DNA of 64,000 nt from Amycolatopsis palatopharyngis (GCF_003385185.1 NZ_PQHZ01000017.1:1-64000); one strand, 5' to 3'. Shown: positions 33,896 through 43,816, numbered from the stretch's first letter. Notes: a model not told the origin generated them from the letters alone. Translations and numbers: made by a program.

Positions 33896-34615
33896 TCAGC
33901 GGAGAGCGGGTTCGAGCAGCAGCGCTCCGCCGAGCACGAGGCAGCTCAGCGCGATCACGCCGAGGACCAACAGCCACAACGCGGCGGGCAGGCCGGTGAG
34001 CCTGGCCAGTTGGTCGGCATCGGAGTCCCGCGCGGCACCCCTGCGCCGTTTCCGCTGCAGCTCGAACACGGGCCGCATCCCACCGAGCACCAGGAACCAG
34101 GTCATCAGATAGACGAAGGCGGCCTGCACCTCCGAAGGCGCAAGGAGAGCGACCGCTGCGAGCACCACGGCCGAGGCCACCACCGCGAACACGCCGTAGG
34201 CATTACGCACCATCACGAGAACACCCAGCAGGAGCACGGCCACAATGGCCAGCACGGCGGCCATCCGGTCACCGGACAGGAGCGCGGCGAACGCCAACCC
34301 GAGCAACGCGGGCGCGGGATATCCGGCGAGGGTGGTGAGCACCATGCCCGGTCCGCTCGGCTTCCCCCGCGAGACCGTCACACCCGAGGTGTCCGAATGC
34401 AGCCGGATGCCGCGAAGCCGGCGTCCGACCAGCACCGCGACGAGAGCGTGCCCTGCCTCGTGCACGATCGTGACGACGTTGCGCGCGAGCCGCCACGGGG
34501 TCCGGGACAGAACCAGCACGAGTGCCGCGGCTCCGGTGATCAACACCACAGCCTCCGGTGGCGGCGGCTGTGTTTCGAAGATCCGCCAGAATCCGATGCC
34601 CTCGTTCAGTTCCAC
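33896..34615 (-). CDS. M50-like membrane metallopeptidase
   Basis: 239 aa, about six hydrophobic segments. Zinc site HEAGH in VVTIVHEAGHALVAVLVGRRL (about residues 52-56) within a membrane helix, as in site-2 proteases. No PDZ domain and no obvious NPDG motif; the matching DTSGVTVSRGKPSG stretch follows the helix. This is the short M50B-like family found widely in actinobacteria, whose substrates are unknown. It starts 9 nt after the AlkA-type gene's stop. Confidence 0.8.
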   Translation of the reverse strand: MELNEGIGFWRIFETQPPPPEAVVLITGAAALVLVLSRTPWRLARNVVTIVHEAGHALVAVLVGRRLRGIRLHSDTSGVTVSRGKPSGPGMVLTTLAGYPAPALLGLAFAALLSGDRMAAVLAIVAVLLLGVLVMVRNAYGVFAVVASAVVLAAVALLAPSEVQAAFVYLMTWFLVLGGMRPVFELQRKRRRGAARDSDADQLARLTGLPAALWLLVLGVIALSCLVLGGALLLEPALR

Positions 34616-34624
34616 CCGATCAGC

Positions 34625-35623
34625 TCACCACAACGCCTCCTGTGGCCCGCGTGAGCCCCGGTCCACGGCCTTGACCGGGCGTGGCCCGGCTCGCTCCCCC
34701 GGCGCGCGCTGCTCCCTCGACAACCGGAACAGCAGCGCAGCCCAACTGCGGAATGGCTGCCAGGACTCGGCGATCCGCTCCAGCGAGGAGACGTCATCAG
34801 GATCCGCGCCGTACGCGAGGGCCATCTCCTCGAGCACACCGTGTTCCCCTCGCGGAAAGACGTCCGGGTGGCCGGCACCCCGGGTGAGTATCAGCTCGGC
34901 CGAGAACGGCCCGATCCCGGGAAGCCTGCGCAGAGACCGCAAGGCGTCCTCTGCTTCCATCGCCAGCAACATCGAGGCGGTCAGTTCACCGTCGTGAGCG
35001 ATTTCCGCGACGGCCCGCAGTCGAGAGACCTTTCGTTCCGGTAGCCGGAGCGAACCACTGAGGGCGTGCAGTTCCGCCGGCGCGGGAAAGGACGACAGGA
35101 CGGTGTCACCGACGACGACGCGGCGACCGTGCTCCCCCGCGATATGCCGCATGATCGAAGTGGCCTGCCTGCTGCCTATCCGGTTACCGATGATCGCCCA
35201 GCAGGCCGCTTCGTACGGTGAGTGGAACAGCACCGGCCGCACCCCTCTGAACCAGGACTGCAGTTGCCCGACCACCGGGTCTCTTCGGCCGATAGCGGCG
35301 AATCCCCGGGCATCGGTGTCCAGCGACAGAATCCTGCGAGCCTGCGCGGTCGCCGCAGCCACGACGGTGGGCGGAGCTTCGGTCTCGATCCGGATGGTGC
35401 GTTTGGCCACGGGACGGACCAGAACTCCCGCCGTCTGCCATTCGCCCTCCACGGTGAACGCCATTGGCAGGATCGCCCGCGCGGCACGTGCCTCCGGCCG
35501 GGAAGTCGGGATGAACTCCCGGACGCAAGCCGGCACGGCGGCGAGGTCGAGTGGACCACGAACGTCCAGATCGGTGACGTGCGGCGGGCACAAGGTCGTG
35601 ATCGATGCCGGCGTCGGAGTCAT
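34625..35623 (-). CDS. DNA-3-methyladenine glycosylase II (AlkA-type)
   Basis: 332 aa. Excises alkylated bases from DNA. HhH-GPD core: SGSLRLPERKVSRLRAVAE, the hairpin LRRLPGIGPFSAELILTRG, and GHPDVFP with the probable catalytic Asp. The N-terminal ~110 residues resemble the AlkA N-domain. WAIIGNRIGSRQATSIMRHIA is the preceding helix-loop. No Ada-type methyltransferase is adjacent. Co-directional with the M50-like gene 9 nt downstream. Confidence 0.85.
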   Translation of the reverse strand: MTPTPASITTLCPPHVTDLDVRGPLDLAAVPACVREFIPTSRPEARAARAILPMAFTVEGEWQTAGVLVRPVAKRTIRIETEAPPTVVAAATAQARRILSLDTDARGFAAIGRRDPVVGQLQSWFRGVRPVLFHSPYEAACWAIIGNRIGSRQATSIMRHIAGEHGRRVVVGDTVLSSFPAPAELHALSGSLRLPERKVSRLRAVAEIAHDGELTASMLLAMEAEDALRSLRRLPGIGPFSAELILTRGAGHPDVFPRGEHGVLEEMALAYGADPDDVSSLERIAESWQPFRSWAALLFRLSREQRAPGERAGPRPVKAVDRGSRGPQEALW

Positions 35624-35770
35624 AGTTGCTCCCCCTCGGTGTAGTTGTTCGTTGAAGCGGCGACAACTCCGACGTTAAGCAGCGAAACCAGGGTTTTCAC
35701 CAGGTTGCTTGCACGAGGGGACCGTTCGCGCCCGGTGAGGGATCGAACGGAACAGTGGTGAATATTCGAG

Positions 35771-35800
35771 GTGACATCGGTTCGCGGGTAGTGCTAGGTT
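35771..35800 (+). promoter_or_regulatory. Promoter of the erm leader (WhiB7-like layout)
   Basis: GTGACA (-35), 18-bp spacer, TAGGTT (-10), preceded by an AT-rich stretch GTGAATATTC. The -10 ends 7 nt before the leader ATG, so the transcript would be leaderless. AT-rich sequence directly upstream of the -35 is the layout known for WhiB7-dependent resistance promoters; that assignment is inferred. Confidence 0.5.
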
Positions 35801-35807
35801 GCGCCGC

Positions 35808-35861
35808 ATGGGAGCCATGTTCGCCTTCTGCGCCGTGTTCGCGCGTTTGCGTACCGCCTGA
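35808..35861 (+). CDS. Leader peptide upstream of the erm-type gene
   Basis: 17 codons, MGAMFAFCAVFARLRTA, then TGA; a second ATG at codon 4 is in frame. It begins at the predicted transcription start, and 244 nt separate it from the erm start at 36106. Hydrophobic short leaders upstream of erm genes are known to stall macrolide-bound ribosomes and switch on the methyltransferase. Nothing else codes in 35624-36105 that I can see. Confidence 0.5.
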   Translation: MGAMFAFCAVFARLRTA

Positions 35862-36105
35862 ACGCAGCGATCGCGGAACCTCGTTGAACCGAGCTTTCTT
35901 ACCTCTGTGCAGGAAGCGCGTGGAGCTGTCCTGTCCATAGCGGACATCTCCCGCTCGCCCGAAGCACAAGAGCTCGTCCCTGACCCGCCGTAGCCCATCA
36001 GCGGCAACGGCGCGTTCTCCTCCGGATCGTGGCCATGGTCGCTGCGTCATGACGCCCTCGCACGCCTTTCGTGCGCTCACCTCGTACATGACGTGGAGCT
36101 CAGCC

Positions 36106-36975
36106 ATGCCCAGATCCGGGCACAACAACGCACAGCCCAATCCTTCAGGCGTCCACTTCCTCGCGGACGAACCGGTTATCGACCGATTGATCCGGGACTG
36201 CGATATCGGTCCCCGCGACGTGGTGCTGGATCTCGGCGCCGGACAGGGCGCCGTCACCGCGCGACTCGCGGGTACCGGGGCCAGGGTGATCGCGGTCGAG
36301 CGCGACCCCGAGTTCGTACGACAGCTGCGAAAACGGCTCGCTCGCCGGGAGAACGTGCTTGTCGTACCCGCCGACGCCCGAACCGTTCCGTTGCCACGCC
36401 GGACGTTCTCCGTGGTGTCGAGCATTCCCTATGCCATCTCCACCGCACTGTTGCGCCGCCTCCTGACACCACAGCGCACGAGCCTGCACCGGGCCGCGCT
36501 CGTCGTCGAGTGGGGCTTCGCCCGGCGGCTCACCGCAGGAACTCCGCGTGATCGGGAAGCCGCGTGGTGGGCGGCACGTTTCGAGATGGCGCTGACCACC
36601 CGTGTCCCGGCTGCCGCATTCCGGCCGGAACCCACCGTGGACTCGGCGCACCTGTCCATTCGCCGGATTCCCGGGATGACCCCGCACGTCGAGACCGTGC
36701 TGTGGACGCTGCTGAACACCGCCTACTCGGCAGGCGACGTGCCGGCACACAAGGCGCTCGCGGGCGCGGTCGGCGGACGTCGCACGCGCGCGGCGTTCTC
36801 TGCCTGCGCGGTCGATCCTTCGGTCCACGCGCGCGCTGTTCCCGCCCGCGCCTGGTCGGATATCGCCCGCCTGCTGGCACGGGAACGCGGTCTGCAGTGG
36901 CCGCGGCTGCCCGCCGTGATCACCACGGACGGAAAGGGACGACGGGGACAACCACGCAAGCGGCGAAGGCGATAG
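36106..36975 (+). CDS. Erm-type 23S rRNA (adenine-N6)-methyltransferase
   Basis: 289 aa from ATG at 36106, 7 nt after GGAG; ATGs at 36049 and 36088 are in frame but lack a Shine-Dalgarno. NPSGVHFLADEPVIDRLI matches the Erm start, DVVLDLGAGQGAVTARLA is the SAM site, and IAVERDPEFVRQLRKRL is motif II. The catalytic loop reads VVSSIPYAIST, with Ser where most Erm and KsgA enzymes have Asn in N-I/L-P-Y/F. RLTAGTPRDREAAWWAARFE and the basic C-terminus fit actinobacterial Erm proteins. Expected effect: macrolide-lincosamide-streptogramin B tolerance. Confidence 0.8.
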   Translation: MPRSGHNNAQPNPSGVHFLADEPVIDRLIRDCDIGPRDVVLDLGAGQGAVTARLAGTGARVIAVERDPEFVRQLRKRLARRENVLVVPADARTVPLPRRTFSVVSSIPYAISTALLRRLLTPQRTSLHRAALVVEWGFARRLTAGTPRDREAAWWAARFEMALTTRVPAAAFRPEPTVDSAHLSIRRIPGMTPHVETVLWTLLNTAYSAGDVPAHKALAGAVGGRRTRAAFSACAVDPSVHARAVPARAWSDIARLLARERGLQWPRLPAVITTDGKGRRGQPRKRRRR

Positions 36976-37022
36976 CGTGTGGCCTTCGACACGCCCGGCG
37001 ACTGAAAGTGTGGGAGCAGACG

Positions 37023-37790
37023 GTGACGATCAACGCAAAGGCGCGGTCCCGGCTTCTCGAGTTGCTCACCGAACCGCCAGCGGGGCCGGACGGTCACGAC
37101 GATCCGGTTGTGGACCTGCTCGGCGGCGCTGACCAGGCGGGCCCACCCACCGGACTCGCGCAGCGGCTCATGCGGACAACCGCCGTGCCGATGATCTACG
37201 AACGGTACTGGCGGCCCGCGCTGGGCAGAATCGCCAAGGGGCCGTTCGGGCCCAGTATGGACGGTGAACTCACCATGGCGCTGGAGCTTCTACGCCTGCG
37301 CCCCGGTCACACCGTGCTCGATGTCGCGTGCGGGACCGGACGGTTCACCAGAGCCTTCGGCCGTGCCGTCGCGCCCGGCGGACTGGCGGTCGGCCTGGAC
37401 GGAGCTCGCCAGATGCTCGCCAGGGCGGTCGCCGCCGAGCCGCAGCCGGACACCGTCGCCTACCTGCGCGCCGACGCCGTGTCGCTGCCGCTCGCACCGG
37501 CGAGTGTGGACGCGTTGTGCTGCTTCGCCGCGCTGCATATGTTCGCCGATCCCGACGCGGCACTCGAGTCGTTCGCCGCCACGATCGTCCCCGGCGGGCG
37601 CCTTGCGCTGCTCACCAGCGCAAGGCGCGGCTGGCAACCGGCGCGCCTGGCGGAGACCGTGATCGGCACCGCGAGTGGGCAACAGATGTTCGACCGCGGC
37701 GAGGTCGCGGCAAAACTACGGTCGCTCGGCTTCTCCGAGATCACCGAGAACTATGCCGGGGTCACGCAGATCGTGGCCGCCACCCGGTGA
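37023..37790 (+). CDS. Class I SAM-dependent methyltransferase
   Basis: 255 aa from GTG at 37023, 7 nt after GGAG. HTVLDVACGTGRFTRAFG is the SAM site, followed by VGLDGARQMLARAV, ASVDALCCFAALHMFADPD and VPGGRLALLTSARRG: the UbiE/methyltransferase 11 pattern. The N-terminal ~90 residues (TTAVPMIYERYWRPALGRI) are an extra segment shared with many mycobacterial methyltransferases. It follows the erm-type gene by 47 nt and may be co-transcribed. Substrate unknown. Confidence 0.83.
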   Translation: MTINAKARSRLLELLTEPPAGPDGHDDPVVDLLGGADQAGPPTGLAQRLMRTTAVPMIYERYWRPALGRIAKGPFGPSMDGELTMALELLRLRPGHTVLDVACGTGRFTRAFGRAVAPGGLAVGLDGARQMLARAVAAEPQPDTVAYLRADAVSLPLAPASVDALCCFAALHMFADPDAALESFAATIVPGGRLALLTSARRGWQPARLAETVIGTASGQQMFDRGEVAAKLRSLGFSEITENYAGVTQIVAATR

Positions 37791-37809
37791 CGCCGGCGCG
37801 GGTTTTGGA

Positions 37810-37864
37810 GTTCCCCAATGTGGCATTAGGGACGTTGAAGTTCCCCAATGCCACATTGGGGAAC
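37810..37864. repeat. Palindromic repeat family B, copy 1
   Basis: An 18-bp perfect stem (GTTCCCCAATGTGGCATT with its complement at 37847-37864) enclosing 19 nt. Alternatively two short hairpins form, CCCAATG-TGG-CATT and CCCCAATG-CCA-CATTGGGG, whose 3-nt loops TGG and CCA are complementary. It lies between the converging methyltransferase and acyl-CoA dehydrogenase genes. Confidence 0.78.
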
Positions 37865-37903
37865 AAACCCGGGCGACCACCGCGGGCGCGAACGGGACTC
37901 TCG

Positions 37904-39058
37904 CTACCGGAGACCGAGTTCCCTTGCGACGAGCATGCGCTGGACCTCGCTGGTGCCCTCACCGATCTCGAGGATCTTCGCGTCACGGTAGAAACGCCCG
38001 ACCGGGAACTCGTTCATGAAGCCATAGCCACCGAAGATCTGGGTGGCCTCGCGGGAGTTGTCCATGGCCGCGTTGGAGGCCGTGAGCTTGGCGATCGCCG
38101 CCTCCTTCTTGAACGGCTCACCACGTAGCATCTTCGAGGCGGCGGCGTAGTACGCCAACCTTGCCGTATGCGTGCGCATCTCCATGTCGGCGATCTTGAA
38201 CTGGATCGCCTGGTAGGCCCCGATCTTGTGACCGAACGCCTCTCGCTCGCCGACATACCGCAGGCACTCGTCCACGCAGCCCTGTGCGAGGCCGACGCTC
38301 AACGCGGCGATGGCGACCCTGCCTTCATCCAAAATGGACAGGAACTGGGCGTATCCTCGCCCGCGCTCGCCAAGCAGGTTCTCCTCCGGGACACGGCAGT
38401 CCGAGAACGACAGCTCGTGGGTGTCGGAGGCATTCCAGCCGACCTTCGAGTACTTGGGTGCCACGGCGAAACCCTCGGTACCGGAAGGAAGAATTATCGC
38501 CGAGATCTCCTTGCGGCCATCCGGCTTCGCACCCGTCACCGCGGTGACGGTGACCAACTGGGTGATGTCGGTACCGGAGTTCGTGATGAACGACTTGCTG
38601 CCGTTGATCACCCACTCGCGGTCCGCCAGCTTCGCGTTCGTACGGGTGGCACCCGCGTCGGAACCGCCGCCGGGCTCGGTCAGGCCGAACGCGCCGAGCG
38701 CCTCGCCCGAGCACAACGCGGGAAGCCACCGGCGCTTCTGCTCCTCGGTACCGAACCGGTAGATCGGCATGGCGCCGAGCGAGACCCCGGCCTCCAGAGT
38801 GATGGCGACGGACGAGTCCACCCTGGCGAGTTCCTCCAGCGCGAGGCACAGCGCGAAGTAGTCGCCGCCCATCCCACCGAACTCCTCGGCGAACGGAAGG
38901 CCGAACAGGCCCATCTCGCCCATCTTCGCCACCAGGGCGTACGGGAACTCCTCGCGCTCGTAGAGGTCGCCGATGACCGGGGCCACCTCGTTCTGCGCGA
39001 AGTCCTGGACGGTCTTGCGCAGCGCCTCGTACTCGTTGTCCAGCCTGAAGTCGATCAT
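37904..39058 (-). CDS. Acyl-CoA dehydrogenase (FadE19/isovaleryl-CoA-type)
   Basis: 384 aa. FAD enzyme oxidising an acyl-CoA to its 2-enoyl-Co[19 protein letters not shown] (flavin contact), [11 protein letters not shown], and the C-terminal [32 protein letters not shown] split around the catalytic Glu region. Its ATG overlaps the biotin carboxylase stop (ATGA). The order carboxyltransferase, biotin carboxylase, dehydrogenase equals accD1-accA1-fadE19 of M. tuberculosis, a leucine/isovalerate set, so isovaleryl-CoA or a related branched acyl-CoA is the likely substrate. Confidence 0.88.
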   Translation of the reverse strand: MIDFRLDNEYEALRKTVQDFAQNEVAPVIGDLYEREEFPYALVAKMGEMGLFGLPFAEEFGGMGGDYFALCLALEELARVDSSVAITLEAGVSLGAMPIYRFGTEEQKRRWLPALCSGEALGAFGLTEPGGGSDAGATRTNAKLADREWVINGSKSFITNSGTDITQLVTVTAVTGAKPDGRKEISAIILPSGTEGFAVAPKYSKVGWNASDTHELSFSDCRVPEENLLGERGRGYAQFLSILDEGRVAIAALSVGLAQGCVDECLRYVGEREAFGHKIGAYQAIQFKIADMEMRTHTARLAYYAAASKMLRGEPFKKEAAIAKLTASNAAMDNSREATQIFGGYGFMNEFPVGRFYRDAKILEIGEGTSEVQRMLVARELGLR

Positions 39059-41049
39059 TCGGTCTGCTCCTCGGGGGTTACCACGGCAAGCGGTTCGTCC
39101 AGTGCGACCTGTTGGCCCACCTGGACACGGAGTTCACTGACAACGCCGGCGACCGGTGCGGTGATGGTGTGCTCCATCTTCATCGCCTCGACCACCAGCA
39201 GGGGGGTACCCGCGGCGACCACGTCACCCTCGGCCGCCTTGACGACCAGCACGGTGCCCGGCATCGGACTCGTCACCGGCCCGGCCTCGGCGGAGTCGGC
39301 GTGCGTCGCCAGCAGGTTCGGCCGCTCGCCGACGGCGAGACAACGCCCACCGCGGGCGAGCCACAGGTCGCCGTCACCCGCCTCGGCGCGCCGGTACCGC
39401 CGTAGTTCACCGCGGTAGCGCAGCTCGAGCTCACGGGGCCGCGCGCCACTCCACTTGGCGGACACCGGCTCCGGCTCACTTTCGTCGACGCTCACGACGG
39501 CCCGCGCCGGGGTGCCTTCGACCCGCACCACGGCCTCGACGCCCCCCGCCCGCAGCCGGAAGGTCACCCCGCCTCGCCCACCGAGGCGCCAACCGTCCGG
39601 TACGTCCCACGGGTCCACAAAGGGACCAGTCGGTTGCAGGCCGAGTAGCCGATCGAGTGCGGCCGCGACGAAGAAGTCGGCTGGCACAGTGCTCTCGGTC
39701 AGCGACGCCAGCCTGCGGTCGACGAGTTCGGTGTCCAGTCGCCCCGCCCGTACCTCCTCGTCGGCGAGCAGCGCGCGCAGGAACGCGACGTTGGTGGTGA
39801 CCCCGAGTACGGCGGTGTCCGCGAGCGCCCGGTCCAGCCGGTGCAGTGCGGCCGCCCGATCCGGCCCCCATGCGATGACCTTTGCCAGCATCGGGTCGTA
39901 GTGCGATCCGATCACCGCGCCCGGACGCATCCAGGAGTCGACCCGGACGCCAGGGCCTGCCGGTTCGGCGATCGCGAGGACGGTACCCCCGGTGGGCACG
40001 AAACCCCTGGCAGGCTCCTCGGCGTAAACGCGCGCCTCGACCGCGTGTCCGTCGAGGCGCACGTCCTCCTGGGCCAGCGTCAGCCGTTCACCGGCAGCGA
40101 CCCGGACCTGCCACTCGACCAGGTCGAGGCCGGTGACCAACTCGGTGACCGGGTGCTCGACCTGCAGCCGGGTGTTCATCTCCATGAAGAAGAACTCGCC
40201 GGGATCCTTCGACGACACGATGAACTCGACGGTGCCGGCTCCGACGTAACCGACAGCGCGTGCCGCTTCCACGGCCGCGGAGCCCATCCTGGCCCTGGTC
40301 TCCTCGTCGAGCAGCACCGAGGGCGCCTCCTCGATGATCTTCTGGTGGCGCCGTTGCAGGCTGCATTCACGTTCACCGAGATGAATCACGTGGCCGTGGG
40401 AGTCGGCGAGTACCTGGATCTCGATGTGTCGCGGCGTCGTGACGAAGCGCTCCAGCAGCAAGGTGTCGTCACCGAAGGCCGCCCTGGCCTCCCTGCGCGC
40501 GGACTCCACCGCGTCCGCCAGCCCCTCGGATGACTCGACCAGCCGCATCCCCTTGCCGCCGCCACCCGCCGATGGCTTGAGCAGCACCGGGTAGCCGACC
40601 TGGGCGGCGGCTTCGACGATGTCGGTATCACCGAGATCCCCGCCGGTGGTGCCCGGGACGACCGGGACGCCCGCGGAGGACACGGTGGCCTTCGCGCGGA
40701 TCTTGTCGCCCATCGCGTCGATGGCCCCGACCGGCGGTCCGATGAACGCCACGCCCGCCTCGGCGCAGGCCCTGGCGAACTCGACGTTCTCCGAGAGGAA
40801 CCCGTATCCGGGATGCACAGCCTGCGCACCGGTCTCGCGCACCGCGTTCAGGATCGCCGGGATCGACAGATAACTGTGACCGGCGTCAGCAGGTCCGATG
40901 TGGACGGCGGTATCGGCCTCGTGCACGTGCGCGGCGTCGATGTCGGCGTCGCTGTACACGGCGACGGAGCGAATCCCCATGCCGCGCAGGGTGCGGATGA
41001 CTCGTACGGCGATCTCGCCGCGGTTGGCGATCAGTACGGTGTCGAACAT
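39055..41049 (-). CDS. Acyl-CoA carboxylase alpha subunit (biotin carboxylase/BCCP, AccA1-like)
   Basis: 664 aa from ATG at 41049; the frame stays open far upstream but only as a shadow of the carboxyltransferase. Biotin carboxylase domain ~1-450: [22 protein letters not shown]-grasp [28 protein letters not shown]. Biotin carboxyl carrier domain at the C-terminus with [10 protein letters not shown]; biotinyl Lys near residue 624. It carboxylates biotin for the partner AccD1-like subunit, 8 nt upstream. Likely a 3-methylcrotonyl-CoA-type complex. Confidence 0.9.
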   Translation of the reverse strand: MFDTVLIANRGEIAVRVIRTLRGMGIRSVAVYSDADIDAAHVHEADTAVHIGPADAGHSYLSIPAILNAVRETGAQAVHPGYGFLSENVEFARACAEAGVAFIGPPVGAIDAMGDKIRAKATVSSAGVPVVPGTTGGDLGDTDIVEAAAQVGYPVLLKPSAGGGGKGMRLVESSEGLADAVESARREARAAFGDDTLLLERFVTTPRHIEIQVLADSHGHVIHLGERECSLQRRHQKIIEEAPSVLLDEETRARMGSAAVEAARAVGYVGAGTVEFIVSSKDPGEFFFMEMNTRLQVEHPVTELVTGLDLVEWQVRVAAGERLTLAQEDVRLDGHAVEARVYAEEPARGFVPTGGTVLAIAEPAGPGVRVDSWMRPGAVIGSHYDPMLAKVIAWGPDRAAALHRLDRALADTAVLGVTTNVAFLRALLADEEVRAGRLDTELVDRRLASLTESTVPADFFVAAALDRLLGLQPTGPFVDPWDVPDGWRLGGRGGVTFRLRAGGVEAVVRVEGTPARAVVSVDESEPEPVSAKWSGARPRELELRYRGELRRYRRAEAGDGDLWLARGGRCLAVGERPNLLATHADSAEAGPVTSPMPGTVLVVKAAEGDVVAAGTPLLVVEAMKMEHTITAPVAGVVSELRVQVGQQVALDEPLAVVTPEEQTE

Positions 41050-41057
41050 AATTCCGC

Positions 41058-42689
41058 TCACATCCTGAAGACGCCGTAGGAGACCGGATCCAGTGGCGCG
41101 TTGGCCGCGGCCGACAGGGCCAGCCCGACCACGGTGCGAGTGTCCGCCGGGTCGATCACGCCGTCGTCCCAGAGCCGGGCCGTCGAGTAGTAGGGGCTGC
41201 CCTGCTGCTCGTACTGCTCCCGGATCGGGTCCTTGAAGGCGTCCTCCGCCTCGGCGGACCACTGCTCGCCCCTGGCCTCGATGGCGTCGCGCCGCACGGT
41301 GGACAGCACCGAGGCCGCCTGTTCCCCGCCCATCACCGAGATCCGCGCGTTCGGCCACATCCAGAGGAACCGGGGCGAGTACGCCCTGCCACACATCGAG
41401 TAGTTCCCCGCACCGAACGAGCCACCGATGATGACTGTCAGCTTCGGCACCCGCGCACAGGCCACCGCGGTCACCATCTTTGCTCCGTGCTTGGCGATAC
41501 CGCCCGCCTCGTAGTCCCTGCCGACCATGAACCCACTGATGTTCTGCAGGAACAGCAGCGGGATCGAGCGCTTGTCGCACAGTTCGATGAAGTGCGCACC
41601 CTTCATCGCCGACTCGGCGAACAGGACGCCGTTGTTGGCGATGATGCCGACCGGGTGGCCGTGAATCCTGGCGAAACCGGTGACCAGTGTGGCGCCGTAC
41701 TCCTTCTTGAACTCCGCGAACCGGCTGCCGTCGGTGATCCGGGCGATCACCTCGCGGACGTCGTACGGCGTTCTGGAGTCCGTTGGCACGACGCCGTAGA
41801 GCTGTTCCGGGTCGACGGCCGGCTCCTCGGCAGGCAGGAGATCCCACGGCCGGGGGGCGCGTGGACCCAGGGTCGCGACGATCGAGCGGACGATGCGCAG
41901 CGCATGGGCGTCGTCGGTCGCGAGATGGTCGGTCACACCGGACGAGCGGGCGTGGACATCGCCACCGCCGAGTTCCTCCGCGGTCACGACCTCGCCGGTC
42001 GCGGCCTTCACCAGCGGTGGCCCGCCGAGGAAGATCGTCCCCTGGTTGCGCACGATCACGGCTTCGTCGCTCATCGCTGGCACGTAGGCGCCACCGGCCG
42101 TGCAGGAGCCGAGTACCGCGGCGACCTGCGGTATCCCTTTCGCGGACATGGTGGCCTGGTTGTAGAAGATCCGGCCGAAGTGCTCCCGGTCGGGAAAGAC
42201 CTCGTCCTGCCGTGGCAGGAAGGCCCCACCGGAGTCCACCAGGTAGATGCACGGCAGGTTGTTGTGCAGCGCCACTTCCTGCGCACGCAGGTGCTTCTTC
42301 ACAGTGAGCGGGTAGTACGTGCCGCCCTTCACAGTGGCGTCGTTGGCCACGACGACACACTCGCGCCCGGACACCCGGCCGATGCCGGTGATGATCCCGG
42401 CCGATGGCGCCTCGTCGTCGTACAGGCCGTTCGCGGCGAGCGGGGAGAGTTCGAGGAACGGCGAACCGGGGTCGAGCAGCGCGTCGACCCGGTCCCTGGG
42501 AAGCAGCTTGCCGCGTTCCACATGCCGGTTTCGCGCCTTCTCCGAGCCGCCCTCGCGGGCGACGGACAAGCGTTTACGCAGGTCCTCGACCAGTTCGGCA
42601 TGCGCGATGGCGCTTCGCGTATACGTCTCGTCCCGCGGATCCGCGGTACTGGTGAGCACCGGGATGTCGGACGTTGCTCCGGGTGACAA
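41058..42689 (-). CDS. Acyl-CoA carboxylase beta subunit (carboxyltransferase, AccD1-like)
   Basis: About 543 aa. Transfers CO2 from biotin to an acyl-Co[21 protein letters not shown] and [26 protein letters not shown] are the two carboxyltransferase halves, as in methylcrotonyl-CoA carboxylase. Start uncertain: TTG at 42689 has GGGAGG 7 nt upstream, ATG at 42731 and GTG at 42659 are in frame. First gene of a three-gene operon. Two GGTTA-N8-TAACC operators lie upstream at 42741-42786, matching one before the nearby TetR gene. Confidence 0.88.
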   Translation of the reverse strand: MSPGATSDIPVLTSTADPRDETYTRSAIAHAELVEDLRKRLSVAREGGSEKARNRHVERGKLLPRDRVDALLDPGSPFLELSPLAANGLYDDEAPSAGIITGIGRVSGRECVVVANDATVKGGTYYPLTVKKHLRAQEVALHNNLPCIYLVDSGGAFLPRQDEVFPDREHFGRIFYNQATMSAKGIPQVAAVLGSCTAGGAYVPAMSDEAVIVRNQGTIFLGGPPLVKAATGEVVTAEELGGGDVHARSSGVTDHLATDDAHALRIVRSIVATLGPRAPRPWDLLPAEEPAVDPEQLYGVVPTDSRTPYDVREVIARITDGSRFAEFKKEYGATLVTGFARIHGHPVGIIANNGVLFAESAMKGAHFIELCDKRSIPLLFLQNISGFMVGRDYEAGGIAKHGAKMVTAVACARVPKLTVIIGGSFGAGNYSMCGRAYSPRFLWMWPNARISVMGGEQAASVLSTVRRDAIEARGEQWSAEAEDAFKDPIREQYEQQGSPYYSTARLWDDGVIDPADTRTVVGLALSAAANAPLDPVSYGVFRM

Positions 42690-42740
42690 CCCACGGCCTC
42701 CCTCGTCGTCGGCACAGCATGGAACATGCATGAACTGCCA

Positions 42741-42758
42741 GGTTAGCAGGCGTTAACC
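42741..42758. promoter_or_regulatory. TetR operator candidate O1
   Basis: GGTTAGCAGGCGTTAACC: arms GGTTA and TAACC around 8 bp, just upstream of the carboxyltransferase gene. Same spacing as O2 and O3. Confidence 0.6.
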
Positions 42759-42768
42759 CTATAGGGGA

Positions 42769-42786
42769 GGTTATCGACCGCTAACC
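42769..42786. promoter_or_regulatory. TetR operator candidate O2
   Basis: GGTTATCGACCGCTAACC, same arms and 8-bp centre as O1, 28 bp away centre to centre. On the minus strand a TATAGG (-10-like) lies between the two sites, so occupation would block the operon promoter. Confidence 0.6.
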
Positions 42787-42818
42787 TGACTGTCCAGTGC
42801 CGCCGGAGGGCGAGGTCG

Positions 42819-43628
42819 TCAGCCGGTGATCGCGTTGAGCGCGGGCAGGTATCCGAGCGCCTGCCCTGCCTTCGTGGGGTGGTAGGACTCGATGATCGGC
42901 CAGACGAGGCTGTGCAGCCAGCGGTCACCCGAGCAGATCTCGTGCCCGGTGAACGGGCCGCGCATGTCGACGAACGTGAACCCGGCGTCGGCGGCACGCT
43001 TGGCCGTGACCTCGGCGAGAGTGTCGGAACCCGAGTTGATCGCGGCACGCTTGGTCTCACTGAGTCCCACCGAGCAGGAGCCGTTCAGCTTGTAGAACTT
43101 CGGATAGCCCAGCACGATGATCTCCGCGTTCGGCGCGCGGTCGCGCATCTGCGAGTAGACGTTGTCGAGCAGGCCGGGCAGGGTGTCACGCGCATACGCC
43201 TTGGCGACCTCGACCCGGTCCACACAGGTCTGGTCGGACCCGAAGGTGCAGTCGGTCATCACGTCGGCGAAGCCGGCGTCGTTACCGCCGATCGAGATCG
43301 TCGCCACCGTGGTACTCGCACTGAGCGCACCGACCTGATCGCGCAGCACGTCCCCCGTCCTCGCGCCCGAGCAGGCGACGAAGTCGAAGCTGGACACACT
43401 GTGCGAGTCCGCCCATAGCCGGGGGTAGGAATTGGCGCTGCGTCTGCAGTCGCCCGAGCTGCCGTAGTCACCGGCGCCGACTCCCGAGGAATAGGAGTCA
43501 CCAAGCGCGACATAGTTCGGTCCAGCGGCGCTCGCGGGGACCGTCAGTCCGAGCATCGCCAGAGCGGTAAGCAGGAAGAGAGTCAGGAATCGGGTTGCAG
43601 GGAGGGTGGTCTTCTTCGCGAAAGACAC
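42819..43628 (-). CDS. Secreted SGNH/GDSL hydrolase (lipase/esterase)
   Basis: 269 aa from GTG at 43628, 9 nt after AAGGA. Signal peptide about 1-38 (LTLFLLTALAMLGLTVPASA). Block I YVALGDSYSSGVGAG with the nucleophile Ser, block III SIGGNDAGF, and block V SYHPTKAG with the catalytic His. Six cysteines suggest three disulfides. It resembles the SCO7513-type and Rv0518-type secreted lipases. Monocistronic, situated between the carboxylase operon and the TetR gene. Confidence 0.87.
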   Translation of the reverse strand: MSFAKKTTLPATRFLTLFLLTALAMLGLTVPASAAGPNYVALGDSYSSGVGAGDYGSSGDCRRSANSYPRLWADSHSVSSFDFVACSGARTGDVLRDQVGALSASTTVATISIGGNDAGFADVMTDCTFGSDQTCVDRVEVAKAYARDTLPGLLDNVYSQMRDRAPNAEIIVLGYPKFYKLNGSCSVGLSETKRAAINSGSDTLAEVTAKRAADAGFTFVDMRGPFTGHEICSGDRWLHSLVWPIIESYHPTKAGQALGYLPALNAITG

Positions 43629-43798
43629 GTTTCCGATCCTTTCGTCAGTCATTGACCACGAGAAGACATAGCAGGTGTCGTGCTGACTCACGAAGAACTC
43701 ACACCACAGGCAACCCACATGGATTACGCGGTAAGTCGTACCGGAGGGGTGTGTACACGCCGCCCGACGGATAGGACCCCGCACACAGAAGCAGGAAA

Positions 43799-43816
43799 GG
43801 TTAGTGCTCGCTAACT
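43799..43816. promoter_or_regulatory. TetR operator candidate O3
   Basis: GGTTAGTGCTCGCTAACT, one mismatch from the GGTTA-N8-TAACC consensus, 21 bp upstream of the TetR gene start: an autoregulatory site by position. Confidence 0.6.

Noticed and set aside
39055..42360. A continuous 1101-aa minus-strand frame that would fuse an extra N-terminal part to the biotin carboxylase.
   Set aside because: The part upstream of 41049 is Arg/Gly-rich shadow of the carboxyltransferase gene in another frame; [17 protein letters not shown] is a standard start.
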